A stretch of DNA of 64,000 bases, taken from positions 288,532-352,531 of the forward strand of contig QANU01006361.1 in the NCBI GenBank assembly GCA_003254905.1, given 5' to 3'. Numbering within the stretch: the stretch's first letter is position 1; each line of letters begins with the position of its first letter. The position numbers and the translations under genes were made by a program. This document shows positions 50,122 through 61,815 of the stretch, in pieces. The stretch comes from Nissolia schottii. Taxonomy: Eukaryota; Streptophyta; Magnoliopsida; Fabales; Fabaceae. The notes under the pieces were generated by a model that was not told the origin of the DNA, made no database searches, and worked only from the letters and a program-made list of their open reading frames with translations.

Positions 50122-51330
50122 TGAGATGAGAAATTTGTGTTTCTTGTAATTCTTTCTTTTTCTTCTTCTCTTTTTCTCTTTCGTTTTAATTTCTTTCCAC
50201 ACTTCATTTGTTCTTCCTTGTCTGTTCTTCTGCAAGGCAAAAGGATTATTTGTGTTGGACGGGTTTTGTAATGTACCTTATTCTTTGCTGTATTTAATGC
50301 CCTTTTAATCTTATATATTGTGGATCATATGAGTTTCATCATAACAAAATATAAGAAAGAAATGTTAGAACCACATAAATCTAAATAATCACCACCATAC
50401 ATGAGTGAAATGCCATCTCTGTTTCTCTTTTTTTAATTACTCCCTCTGTTCTCTAATCTCTCTATTTTTTAAGGTTATTTTTTTTTTAAAATTAATTGAT
50501 AATTCAATGCATCTAAAATTATCATTACTAACATTAAAAAATGAAGAACGAAAGACGTATCTTATTTTCTAAAACAAAGAAAAAAATAAGTGAATTGCCA
50601 AAAATGTGCACAAAAATGAAACATATACATTATAATTTTCCCAACTATACACGGATATTATTTGAAGGACTTCTTTGACACAGAAAATTTACAGTATTTG
50701 CTTACCACGAATTATACTTAACAAAGAGGTTTCTCGTAGATTCCAGAATTATATGTCTATGTGGTCTAATAAATTGTAAATTTGTCTCCTAAAACGATGC
50801 CCAACTCCAATTATATCATGCTTCACTCTTCCTTATTTTTTTACCTTTTTTTTTTTTCCAAGTCAATGTTGCTACTAAAACGTGAAAAGATCATAATTTA
50901 CCCAATCCCACCAACCTCTTTATATATATTCGTTTTAGTCAGGTTGTCATAATTCTTCAGGATTTAGAAAATGAAGGGTAAAATCCAATCATATGGTTGA
51001 AGGAATGCATTTTTTCATAAGTTTTTGAACTCACCCATGACGTGAAAGTTTTTCCAACCAAAATTATGTGCCACTTTCTGACTGCAAAGAATGGATAGTT
51101 GTCCACCAATTGCTTCTGATGATAACTGATGAGGAACTGCAAGCAGAATTAAATATAAATTAACAAACAATTGTGTGCTTAAAGGGATGGCTACATGTGA
51201 GTATAATTATATATTATTATTGTCAAGCCAAAAATTAGTTGCCGGACAGGGATGATGGATTTGTGTTCCACTCCTTCTTCGGCTGTGAATAGTAAAGCTA
51301 AAATCATAAACTTCAATCCACGTCTACAGT
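50122..51330. other. FLA 3'UTR and intergenic DNA
   Basis: The first 200 bases are the T-rich FLA 3'UTR. A Stowaway-like left end TTACTCCCTCTGTTCTC lies at about 50438; its right end is unclear. I see no gene here. Confidence 0.4.
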
Positions 51331-51333
51331 TAT

Positions 51334-51452
51334 TGGGCCTTAGTTTCTGTGGAGTCCATAAAACAAAGGCCCAGCCCAAGAACCGCTCTTTCTCTCTCCC
51401 CTCAGAGGAAGTCGGACCCCACGGATTTCTTGGTGGAAAAGTTTAAACCCTA
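51334..51452 (+). promoter_or_regulatory. Prohibitin promoter: site II elements and telo-box
   Basis: TGGGCC (51334-51339), GGCCCA (51368-51373) and AGCCCA (51373-51378) are followed by AAACCCTA (51445-51452). Site II plus telo-box is a known promoter signature of plant genes for mitochondrial and translation proteins, which fits a mitochondrial prohibitin. A leader exon follows at once. Confidence 0.65.
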
Positions 51453-51517
51453 CTGAAGTAGCTGCCTAAACCCCCAACAAACCCTTCTTCTCACCGGCGT
51501 CGATTGCAATTCGTTAG

Positions 51518-51956
51518 GTATTTTCCTGTCCACTCTCTCCTTTTCTGTTTGTTTCCCAGGAAAATCTCCCTGGTTCGAAATACCAACGAGCTCAGTTCCT
51601 CTCTCGATCAGCGACACTTTCCATTCCTGTTTATGCCTAATCGCTGAGAAAATTCGCAAAATCAATTAACATTTCTTTCCTCTCCCTCACTTTCTCTGTT
51701 TCTCTCTTCCGGTTTTCTCATTAACCTGTTCGTTTTTCATTTGATCTTGAGAAATCTCGGGTAGTTCCCGTCGATCGTTTTTTTTTTTCCTTTTACTTTT
51801 TTCCCCTTCGTTTTTTGCTATGAAATTGTGACTTCTCTATTATGATTCCACTTTCGTTTTCAGGGGTGGAAATTGGGGGATCTTGACTGGTTTTGCAATT
51901 CAGCTGGTGGCTGAAATTTTTTCTGACCGTTTGATTTCGATTTTTGTGTTGTTTAG
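51518..51956 (+). other. 5'UTR intron of the prohibitin gene
   Basis: The donor is TTCGTTAG|GTATTTTCC and the acceptor is TTGTGTTGTTTAG|TGAGGG, ten bases before the start codon. The interior is strongly T-rich and pyrimidine-rich, as expected of a plant leader intron. Confidence 0.65.
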
Positions 51957-51965
51957 TGAGGGAAA

Positions 51966-54900
51966 ATGAATCTGAAGAACATGAAAGTTCCAAACGTTCC
52001 AGGCGGTGGCGGTGCGGCTTCTGCGCTTCTGAAGCTGGGGATTGTTGGTGGGATTGGGTTGTATGCAGCTGCCAACAGTCTCTACAATGTTGAAGGAGGG
52101 CACCGTGCTATCGTTTTCAACCGTCTGATTGGTGTCAAAGACAAGGTCATCATTTTAGCATATCATTGTTTCTTGCGTATATAAAATAATTGAGAATGGT
52201 TTTCCAATTATTAACTGCATTATGATGGTTGTTGTTAGTTACTCAGATATTATTGTTGCACACTCCTTTTATATCACTTTAGGTTGATGTATTTCAAAGT
52301 AACTATTTATCTTCTCCTTTGATTAGTTGTAAGTTTGACCAAGGTTGTTTTATTTGTTGTGTCACTTTAGGTTTTGTTATGATTTTGGCAATAAAATTGT
52401 TGTCCTGGTTAATGTGCAGGTCTATCCTGAAGGGACGCACTTTATCATTCCGTGGTTTGAGAGGCCGGTCATCTATGATGTCCGTGCACGGCCCCATCTA
52501 GTTGAGAGTACATCAGGAAGTCGTGATCTTCAGATGGTAAATAAGTATACATTTTCTTAAGACTTGCGTGCTGCCATGAAGATATTTTATTGATATCAAA
52601 TTCTTACAAAAACTTCTCCTTCACACTTCCTACAAATGAGAATTCCAATCTTAGTCACATTATATTCATAGGAACGAAATTGATTTGGGTTTCTGCATAT
52701 TTGTTGCTTTATTCTCAATTTAGGGCGTTGTTTTGGCATTTGACTGTATTTTCCGTTAGATGCATTGCTCTAACTGGACTACTCACTCTGAAACCTGAGA
52801 TTTGTTCCATTATGTTTAACCATGGACATAATTGCCATGAATATGAAACAAAAATGCGTTTCAGATCAGATTGTAAAAGGCACATTTGTATTATTTATTT
52901 TACTTTTTTGAACATGTGCTATTTTATATAATTAGGAATACTTGCACCAATGTGTATGACTGTATTTCTTAACTCTTGCCACAACGTGGATATTTTGGAT
53001 GTCTGAATTTAAAGATTATGTAGTTCAAAATTATAATGATTTCTATAGTTGAATCTGGTGGAACTTTGGTTATTTCATCTAGATTTTTATATTCTAATCT
53101 AGAGCTCCTCACATTCGGACTCGGCCATTAGAGTACTGATGATGATCGTTTACCTTCATTTCATGTCAACTTAGTTAGCCTTAGAACCTGACAGATGCTC
53201 CTTAAATGCTATTTCTAATCTGAAATGATGTAAACAAATTTCCATCACCTCCCATGTAGTGTTTTAAAATAATTTCTTTCTTATCTTCTGATGTTGTTAG
53301 TTATGCAGTGAGTTGCTTTGAAGTCTGAATATCTTGTGGTAAATGCATCAATATCCCATTTTAAAAGCTCCAACTCGCCTTCTCAAGTTTTGACTTTGTT
53401 TCTGAATGGATGAATGAATCTGTATCCATATGCACCCCCCTCACTATCAGCATGATGTCCTTTCTCTTATTTTCATGCTATGTCATGTTAGCTCTTCTAA
53501 ATTCAGTGAATGGTAGAATGTTTTTCTAGGTGGAAAATATGTTTGGCTTTGAGAAACTGTTTAAGAAGCATTTCATGGTTCTTAATGATTCAAATTTGTG
53601 CAGTGTTGACCTCCTTTGAATTGCACATACATGTTATACAGGTGAAAATTGGGCTTCGAGTCCTTACTCGTCCGCTGCCAAGTCATTTGCCTACGATTTA
53701 TCGGACCCTGGGTGAGAATTATAATGAAAGGGTTTTACCTTCCATTATACATGAAACTTTGAAAGCTGTTGTCGCCCAGTACAATGCCAGCCAGCTTATT
53801 ACTCAGAGAGAGGTAAGAAACAAAGCTTGTGCCTATGATGTATGAAAGCTCAAGTAACTATTTCAACAAGATTGTTAGATGAGATGTCTTTTATGTAGTT
53901 GTAGTTTTGAAATGTCAAATATTTTTTTGTTTCTATGCTTGTTATTAGAAGCACACTGGACATACAGCTGATCTATCCTTGAAAATATTCCTCTGAAATA
54001 ATTTATCATTACCCGCTAGCACAATGTGTTTTACGTTCTCAATTAAATCTGAGGATATTTATTGCTGTGTGAATTAGGGAAGTACTATTGCAGAGTTGGT
54101 TTTGTTCACACCCCTTGTAATTTCTTGCAGTTGCATGCAATGTTTTCCTTGTCCAGTTGAAAGATTTGGCTCTAATGCAAAGGAAATGTTTTAACTGGCA
54201 CTATTATTTGTAGGCTGTTAGTAGGGAAATCCGGAAGATTCTGACTGAGAGGGCATCGAACTTCAATATTGCCCTCGATGATGTGTCAATTACCACTCTG
54301 ACCTTCGGCAGGGAGTTTACTGCTGCAATTGAAGCCAAGCAGGTGGCTGCACAAGAAGCTGAGAGGGCTAAATTTGTTGTGGAAAAAGCTGAACAAGACA
54401 AGAGAAGTGCTGTAATTAGAGCACAGGTGAGAATAAATAATTATTAATGCTTAGATGCAGTTACTAAAATGGTGCTTATTACAAATTGTTACAATTTTCT
54501 TTTCCAATGCCGCTTATGTAGTATGTACTAGGAAATGTGTTGCTTGCTGGGTTAGACTAAACTGGCATCATTCTAACTAGTTATTGTTCTGGAAACTCAT
54601 GGGAAAAAAGTGATTTTATTGGTCCTTTGACCAAAATGTTGTGTTCTTTTTGTTAGGGATAAGTGACTCTTTCCTATTGAGTCAACTTTGGTTTGTAATA
54701 TTCAGTTGCCATTACATCTGAATAGTTGTTAGGCAGTTACAACAGCAGTGGTAATCCTAGTGTACGTTAAGAGAGTCACTTATCCCTAACACTTTCTTTG
54801 TGTGTTTTGGGGGGGGGGGTGAATATTTTGGGTTCTTCCTTGGTAACAACTAAAACTGACATTGTTAATAAATCTGCCTGTCAATTTTAATGTGTAGCTT

Positions 54901-55173
54901 TAAATCAAGTAGCATGTATAGTTTGCTTCCTAAATATTTTTTTGTTCCCCCTGACCTTTGTTACACCCCTTTAATCAACAGGGAGAGGCAAAAAGTGCCC
55001 AACTGATCGGGCAAGCAATTGCCAACAATCCAGCTTTTATCACACTGAGGAAGATAGAAGCTGCAAGAGAGATTGCACATACTATAGCAAATGCAGCAAA
55101 CAAGGTTTACCTGAATTCAGATGATCTGTTGCTGAATCTCCAGGAGATGAATTTGGAGCCAAGCAGAAAGTGA
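51966..55173 (+). CDS. Mitochondrial prohibitin, PHB1-type (type II), 5 coding exons
   Basis: Coding exons are 51966-52145, 52420-52536, 53642-53812, 54214-54426 and 54982-55173, all phase 0 with GT-AG introns. They give 290 residues, the normal length for plant type-II prohibitins. A hydrophobic segment ([20 protein letters not shown], about 22-41) anchors it in the inner mitochondrial membrane. The PHB/SPFH domain follows, with [52 protein letters not shown] and [17 protein letters not shown] coiled coil covers about 190-245 ([20 protein letters not shown]). With a type-I partner it forms ring complexes that scaffold the inner membrane and regulate m-AAA proteases. The surroundings carry no related gene. 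Confidence 0.96.
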
Positions 55174-56783
55174 GCGGGTTAACCTTTTAGTGATCATAAA
55201 CCTCGTGGTTCTCTCTAGTTTTAAAATTTTAAAATACAAAACCATTAAATTTCGGGATATACGTATCTTGAGAACTCTACGCAAATTGGTGGTGATGATG
55301 TTGGCTTAACCAGATAGCTGAACGGTAACCTTTTTGAATATTTGGAGAAGGGATTATTTGAGATCCAATTGCTTCTTCTTGCATTGAATGAATTAGTTAA
55401 ACCTATTGGCTATGACGTCGTGGTTATAGTTTGCTGCCTCGAATGAGTTGGATTGTTGGATTTGTTTTTTTAAATTATTTGCAGGAGTTAGACAATAATA
55501 TTCCTAATAAGAAATGAGAAGCTTTTGTTACAATTTGTGTCGTCATTTCATTATCATTTATCTACGACTAATTTGTTATCTTCAAGCTGTAAGTGTGCAT
55601 GTCATAATTGTTTCGAGCCTTTTAAGTCATACTTAAGATGGTTCTGAACGCAAATGCTAAATACCATTGGCACTGCCCGTGGTCTGAACCATGGTTTTCG
55701 TTCGCTTCGGTATAGATATATTAGTGGGACATGATATGTCATTTAGCACTAGTAGATGGATACTCAACGTAACTTTAAATATAGTAACAGTTCTTTTACA
55801 TCGCTTACCATCATTTTTTTATGGGACCATGGTATTATCCGTTAGCACTAGTATATTCACTGTTGAAATTATAAAAGGTTGTCCTGAGATTTGTATGCTT
55901 CCATAATCTTATTATTATTATTATTATTATTAGTATTATTCAATGACTATTTAATAAATGCGATTGAACTTTTTAGTTATAAGGACATTTTAGGCATATA
56001 TAATTGAGGAGGATTTATCATTTTTTCTTCTTTATTATGTTTTGATATGATTAATTTATTTGAGACATTGTTTTCACAATTCCCTACAATAGAGTATTAA
56101 GGTCACTGCATATCTCAAGAAGTTTACTTCCTAATCGAACTGAGCGCACCATGTGAAGCTCCACCATGTGTGCTACACGAGAGTTGGTGGCTGGTACAAC
56201 ATCCTTTTCATCAAGACTAGCGAACTTAACAAGTATTTCGTGTTTATTAAATATTGACCATAAATACTAATGCGAAAAGAAAAAAGAAAAGAGATAAATG
56301 AATTTTTTTTTCCAATAGATAGAGGAATTATTTAAAATTGTTGATAATTTTTAAAATAATTAAAAAAATAAAAAAGAAATTAGTTGTAGTAGGTAATTTT
56401 TTTTATACATGTGAATAGTTATAAATTGAAAAACACAAAAAATATATAAAATTAGACACAAAAGTTGTTTGTTTATTTTTTTTAAAAATCGTCTTTATTA
56501 AGAGTGATAGATTACTTTGAAAATCTGATGCGGCTTCTTGTTTTGTTTCGTTCACTGCATAGTCGACTTAAACGTCATAAGAAACAAAGGTTTAATTATT
56601 CTTTTTCTTCTTTCAAGCTGTCAATTCAATGTATGGGCATCGGCCAATTGGCGATTCCTTTGATCGTTTGATGTACTGGATAAGTCATGCTTGACGTATT
56701 AAATTTTAATCAGTTCACGTTATATATTATATATGCCATGTGGACTTGAGGTATACATTTCATAACTTTCACTTTGCCCAAAA
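55174..56783. other. Prohibitin 3'UTR and intergenic DNA
   Basis: The first 350 bases are the probable 3'UTR. An (ATT)n microsatellite lies at about 55907-55940. I see no other gene here. Confidence 0.4.
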
Positions 56784-56788
56784 GAATA

Positions 56789-57037
56789 TATTGACGCAAA
56801 AGGCCACTGATGGAATGAATGAAATTTGCATTATCTGGCTTACAAGTTAGCTATATATACAAGCTACTTTGTTGCTGTTATAATAAAAACAAAAACAGCA
56901 AAAACAAAAAAATATAACAGAAACAGTTTTCTATTAATGCAGAAAACAAAAAATTAACTAACTAAACTTCCCTAACTACCACAACTATCAAATAGTTAAA
57001 TAAGTGGAGAATGAAAATACATTTCATAACTCTAATA
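56789..57037 (-). repeat. 3' LTR of the copia element
   Basis: The plus strand runs TATTGACGCAAAAGGCC to AACTCTAATA. It contains AACTACCACAACTATCAAAT, of which part is missing from the other LTR. Confidence 0.9.
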
Positions 57038-57185
57038 CTCGCCCTCAAGTTGGAGAATATATGTCAAGAATTCCCAACTTGGAAATCAAATGCTCAAACA
57101 ATGGCCTCGGTATAGCTTTGGTTAATAAATTTGCAACTTGATCCTTGGACTTAACATGTGTAAGAGTAATTGCGCCCTCATTAAC

Positions 57186-59871
57186 CTAGTCCCTTGTGAA
57201 GTAGCAATCGATCTTTATGTGCTTGGAACGCTCATGGAAGGCCGGATTCGTTTCAATTATAATGGCTGCTTGGCTGTCACAAAACACAGAAGCACGACCA
57301 ATGTTGATCTCAAAATCCTTGAGGAAGCTTTGCAACCTTATAATCTCACTTGTAACACTTGCTAAAGCCCTGTATTCAGCTTCTGTAAATGATCGAGACA
57401 TGGTTGCTTGCTTTTTGGACTCCCATGAAACCAAAGAACCACCAATGAAAACACAAAATCCTGTTGTGTTGCACCTGCTGTCCTTGCAACCACCCTAATC
57501 GGCATCAACATAGGCCTGCAGTCTGAGGGAAGATGCAACAAAAAAAAAATGCCTTGTCCTGGAGCTTTTTTGAGATACCGAAGCAAATGGTGAAGGGCTT
57601 GGAGATGAGTAGTCTTAGGATTAATCATATATTGACTCAACTTGCTAACTGCATAACATATGTTTGGTCTAGAAATTGTAAGGTCCATAAGTCTACCAAT
57701 CATTCTTTTATATTGAGAAATGTCATCCAAAGGATCTCCATCATCCATTGAAAGTGTAAGCTTAGGCTCCATAAGCAATGGTTCAGGTTCCGTATCTAGA
57801 AAGCCAGTGTCCGCAAGCAAATTAAGAGTGTGTTTATGCTGAGACAACATGATTCCAACAGAGGACTTAGCAATTTCCAAGCCTAGAAAGTATTTGAGAT
57901 CACCAAGGATTTTCAATTTGAAAAGGCTCTCTAGCTGTTGTTGAACCTGCAAAATTCTAGCTTGTGATGCACTAGCCACAATTATAGATAGAATCCACAA
58001 AAACCAATAAAATCACCAAAGAATCTCTTGATCCTTGAGTGAAGAGGGAATAGTCATTTTTGGATTGAATGAAACCATGACCAATCAAGGATGTGGAAAA
58101 CTTGGTAAACCATTGTCTTGAGGCTTGTCTTAGGCCATATATGGATTTCTTAAGCCTACATACTAGATGCTCCCCCTCCTTGTGATGACCCAAAGGTTTT
58201 TCCATGTAAACTTCCTCCACAAGATATTGTATCAACTTGCATGACAAATTGTTGATAAGAATGTTGTAATTTGTCATAAGAAAAATGAGCAGAAATAAGA
58301 TAAAAATGGATGCATAATTGCAGTGATATTGAGACAAATAAGAGGCAATCTTGATGGCCTGGTGGATCTTCTCAATGGAGGATTAGAAGGTAAAATCATG
58401 TCTTGAGATGCTTGAGGAGATGGTTGTTGTGGCTGTTGTTGAACATTGATATCAGTTGAGACAGAGGAATGACAACATCAGGAAACAAGTCAATAGCTGT
58501 GGCTCTAGGACTTAGATGAAAAGGGAAAGTTGTCTCACCCTGGATATGAAGAATTCCCTGGTGGTAAGTTATATAATTTGTATCCCTTGTAACCACTAGG
58601 ATAACCAACAAAAATTGTAGCCACTGCCCTTGGTTGAAACTTGGTTCTGTGAGCTGCAAAGGTATAAGCAAATCACAAACAACTAAAAACACTGAAAGAT
58701 TCATATGGAGGCTCCTTGGCATATAGTTTTTGATAAGGTGATTGATAATGTAAGATCTTAGCTGGAATCCAATTAACTAATTGAGTAGCAGTATCAATGC
58801 AATCTCCCCAAAAAGAGATAGGAACCTTGGTCTAAAAAAACAAAGCTCTTGCAATGTTCAAAATGTGATGGGCTTTCTCTCCATTACTGAATTCTGTTGA
58901 GGAGCTTGAACACGAGAAAATTGGTGGAGAATTCTTTTTGATTGCAGAAAGGATATCAAGGTCGTGCCAATTCCTTAGCATTATCACTTCTATCATGTTT
59001 GATCACTTTAAGAAATTGTGTCTCAATCTTGACAATGAAACTAATCAGTTTATGTTTTGCTTTTGACTTATATTTCAATAGATATGTCCAAGTGAACCCA
59101 GTGCTATCATCCACAATTGTGAGAAAATACCTATGGCCATGATATTTAGGAGAGTGAAACGGACCCCAAATATCACAATGAATTAAATCAAAAGCATTAG
59201 CAGCTAAATGATTATTGCAAATGTAATGTATTTTTTTTCATTTTGGCAAGTGGACAAATTGTACAAACCCCAAAATCAAAAACAGATTTTAAACTAGAAA
59301 AAGTGTGATACTTGGAGAGTTTGTTTAGCACTTTAGTGGAAAGATGTCCTAATCTAGAGTGCCAAATGGAATGAGGAACAAAATTTGCAACATTTATTAC
59401 ATCATTGGAAACAAAAATGAAAACACTTTAAGTTTTAGTCTTGCTTTGAGGTGCAGCTTCCTTAAAGACATATAGACCTCCAAGGAGACTAGCCCTTCCA
59501 ATTACCCTCAGGTTGCTGAGGTCCTGTATAAAGCAAGCATTGGTGTTAAAAATCACTGCATAAGGATTATGTTTTAATAGTGCAACCATAGAGATGAAAC
59601 TGACATGGAAATTAGGAATGTATAGGACATTATGTAGTTTGAGAGTATTAGGCAATGTAACAGTACCAATGGCTTGGACACTGACTTTGTGATTGTTAGG
59701 AAAGGAAACAAAGGAATTTGAGACACTCATAGAAGGTGTAAAATGAGTAAGAGAACAAGTAATATGACTTGTTGCCCCTGAATCCAAAATCCAAATTGAA
59801 TTGTTGGAATCAGGTATGGACAGTGAAGTAGACAACACATGGCCTAAGGCATTTTCCTTCAAAGCATCCAC
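57186..59871 (-). pseudogene. Copia pol remnants (protease, integrase, RT, RNase H)
   Basis: The protease and gag-pre-integrase piece is 59428-59871, with the active-site WILDSGATSH (Asp at 59782-59784). Integrase remnants lie in 58800-59330, with stops and frameshifts. RT pieces are 57972-58337 ([17 protein letters not shown]) and 57362-58000 (LGDLKYFLGLEIA, ISQYKRMIGRLMDLTISRPN). The RT catalytic Y/FVDD motif is broken: it reads FVDS and the frame is lost there. RNase H is at 57186-57434 (SRSFTEAEYRALASVTSEI, CDSQAAI). The enzyme set cannot be produced intact. Confidence 0.9.
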
Positions 59872-60413
59872 CTTAGGCTCTGTTGCTGTAGAAACTTGTG
59901 CATAAAGAAGGCTGATAAGTTGTTGATACTAAGCACTAGTTAGCTGCAAAGCATTTTCAATAGCACTCCCAGAATTTGCAGTAGTGACAGTATCTGAGAC
60001 CTGATGAGCTGAATTGAATTTGTGCTTTCCTTTCTTTTAATGTGGAGGATAACTAATAATCATGTAGCATTGTTCCTTGGTATGGCCAAGAACACCACAA
60101 TTTGCACATTTAGGTCTATCACTTGAATTTGGCTTCTTGCTGTCCTAAGCATTCTTCACAGCAAAGGAAGCCTGAGAATCAGTGCGATTACCAACTGCTC
60201 TTTGTTTTTCTTCTTGCATAACCAAGGAAAAAACCTTGTTGATTGGAGGAATAGGATCCATCAAGAGTATCTGACCTCTTATGGCAGAATAGGAATCATC
60301 CAGACCCATCAAGAAGCCAATGATATGTTTAGTCTCCAAAAATTTCAGAAATTGTTTGATGCCTTCACAATTGCATGAAAGTAATGGACGATAATCTTCT
60401 AATTCAGTCCAAA

Positions 60414-60481
60414 TTGTCTTTAATTTTGTGTAGTATTGAGTGACAGATAGCAAACCTTGCTGAGTATTAACCAATTCCTTA
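60414..60481 (+). repeat. 68-bp perfect direct repeat, left copy
   Basis: The sequence TTGTCTTTAATTTTGTGTAG...AATTCCTTA is identical to 60822-60889. Both derive from the gag coding region, so this is a duplicated target segment around the insert. Confidence 0.95.
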
Positions 60482-60821
60482 CAATGTCTCATGCATACTG
60501 TTCATTTTTATCAAATCTTATATTAAAGTCTTTAATATGTACTAAATCTACTCTTACCCAAAGAACATTCCATTTTTTTTTTCCAAATACACGTATGTCT
60601 ACTATACCGTTCCTTCAAGTTTTTGCTTATCACGTTTGGTGCCCCACTGTTCCTTCTTTGTTATATTAATATAATAACACATAGTTAAAAAATAGATTTC
60701 CATACGCATTGTGCAATGGTTACAATTACTTATTTTGTATCCTCAATAATATGCACGTTCTAAATATATTCGCAACAATAGTTTGTCATCCTCGCTGCGC
60801 ATCGCGCTGGTTATAATCTAG
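60482..60821 (+). mobile_element. Helitron-like insert in the copia gag
   Basis: The right end has a GC-rich CGCTGCGCATCGCGCTGG, able to form a small GCGC stem, about 10 bases before a terminal CTAG, followed by T in the target. This matches the known 3' terminus of plant Helitrons (hairpin plus CTRR|T). The left end is not a clear TC start. The insert is AT-rich with no coding content. Confidence 0.5.
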
Positions 60822-60889
60822 TTGTCTTTAATTTTGTGTAGTATTGAGTGACAGATAGCAAACCTTGCTGAGTATTAACCAATTCCTTA
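60822..60889 (+). repeat. 68-bp perfect direct repeat, right copy
   Basis: This is identical to 60414-60481 and continues uninterrupted into gag. Confidence 0.95.
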
Positions 60890-61591
60890 TTGAGCTCAAA
60901 GATTCTTAGACCATTTCCTTGTTGAAATCTGTCTTTCAGGTCTTGCCAAATCTCAGCTGTAGTGGAATGGGAAATGATGCCTGCAGAGATATCCTTGCTT
61001 ACTGAATTGAGGAGCCAAGAGCAAACGATGCTATTGATTCTATCCCAAGAAGCCATCAAAATTGGATCATTCTCTGGCCTAGGCAGTGAACCATCAACAA
61101 AAGACATCTTGTTCTTGGCTATCAATGCCATTTTCATGGATCGAAACCAAAAGTGAAAATTATCACCATTGGGTTGTTGAGAAACCAACATTAAACTAGG
61201 TCCATCAGAGGACAAAATGGAGTAAGGATTGGTGAATTCTTTTAAGCTTTGAGCAGCCTTGTGAAGAAGACCAAAAGAAACTAAAGAAAAAGAGGATAAA
61301 GAAACTGGAAAAAAAAATTTCAAAGAAAGGATTGAACAACCACCAATTTCTGCATAGTCACCATTGAAATTCTCAAAGGAACTTGATGAAAAACCAAGAA
61401 CTTGAGAAATCGGGTGAGAAAACTACCTTAAATGCTTGATGAAATCACAAGAAAGAAGCTCAAGAATAGAAAGAGTTCATGAGGTTTCTGTAATTTCGCA
61501 GCAAGAAGGAGCAAAGATGGTGAATCACGATCTGGACAAAGGAATTGAGAGAGAATTCAGAGAAAAGATGCGAAAAAAACTTCTAATACTA

Positions 61592-61810
61592 TATTAAGAC
61601 TCAAAGGCCAGTGATTAAATGAATGAAAGTTGCATTACTTGGCTTACAAGTCAGATATATATACAAGTTGTTGTGTTGCTGTTATAACAGAAACAGAAAT
61701 AGCAGAAACAAACAGTTCTATGTTATTACAGAAAACAAAAAATTAATTAACTAAACTTCCCTAACTAGTTAAATAAGTGGGGAATGAAAATACATTTAAT
61801 TACTCTAATA
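61592..61810 (-). repeat. 5' LTR of the copia element
   Basis: The plus strand runs TATTAAGACTCAAAGGCC to ACTCTAATA. It is shorter than the 3' LTR by about 30 bases. Confidence 0.88.
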
Positions 61811-61815
61811 GAATA

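Larger units (their letters stand above)
60030..61323 (-). pseudogene. Copia gag remnant, split by a 340-bp insertion
   Basis: The N-terminal part is 60811-61323 (LVSQQPNGDNFHFWFRSMKM and AEIWQDLKDRFQQGNG, typical of copia gag). The C-terminal part begins in 60145-60492. A CCHC zinc knuckle (C-x2-C-x4-H-x4-C) is encoded at 60067-60108. A 340-bp insert with a 68-bp duplication separates the two parts. Confidence 0.88.
56789..61810 (-). mobile_element. Ty1-copia LTR retrotransposon, full-length but inactive
   Basis: The element reads right to left. A perfect pentamer GAATA flanks it (56784-56788 and 61811-61815). LTRs are 56789-57037 (3') and 61592-61810 (5'). On the minus strand, a degenerate initiator-Met primer-binding site TAGTATTAGAAG follows the 5' LTR and a purine-rich CTTGAGGGCGAG precedes the 3' LTR. 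Domains run gag, protease, integrase, reverse transcriptase, RNase H, which is the copia order. The LTR ends have decayed from TG...CA to TA...TA, the two LTRs differ by many substitutions and an indel of about 30 bases, and the coding region is broken many times, so the insertion is old. Confidence 0.9.

Noticed and set aside
49428-50240. Minus-strand and plus-strand alternative frames over the FLA gene
   Set aside because: They are shadows of a GC-rich exon; only the 252-residue frame shows signal peptide, fasciclin motifs and GPI signal.
56789-61810. The copia element as potentially active
   Set aside because: The RT catalytic motif is broken, integrase has several stops, gag is split by an insert, and the LTR TG...CA ends have decayed.
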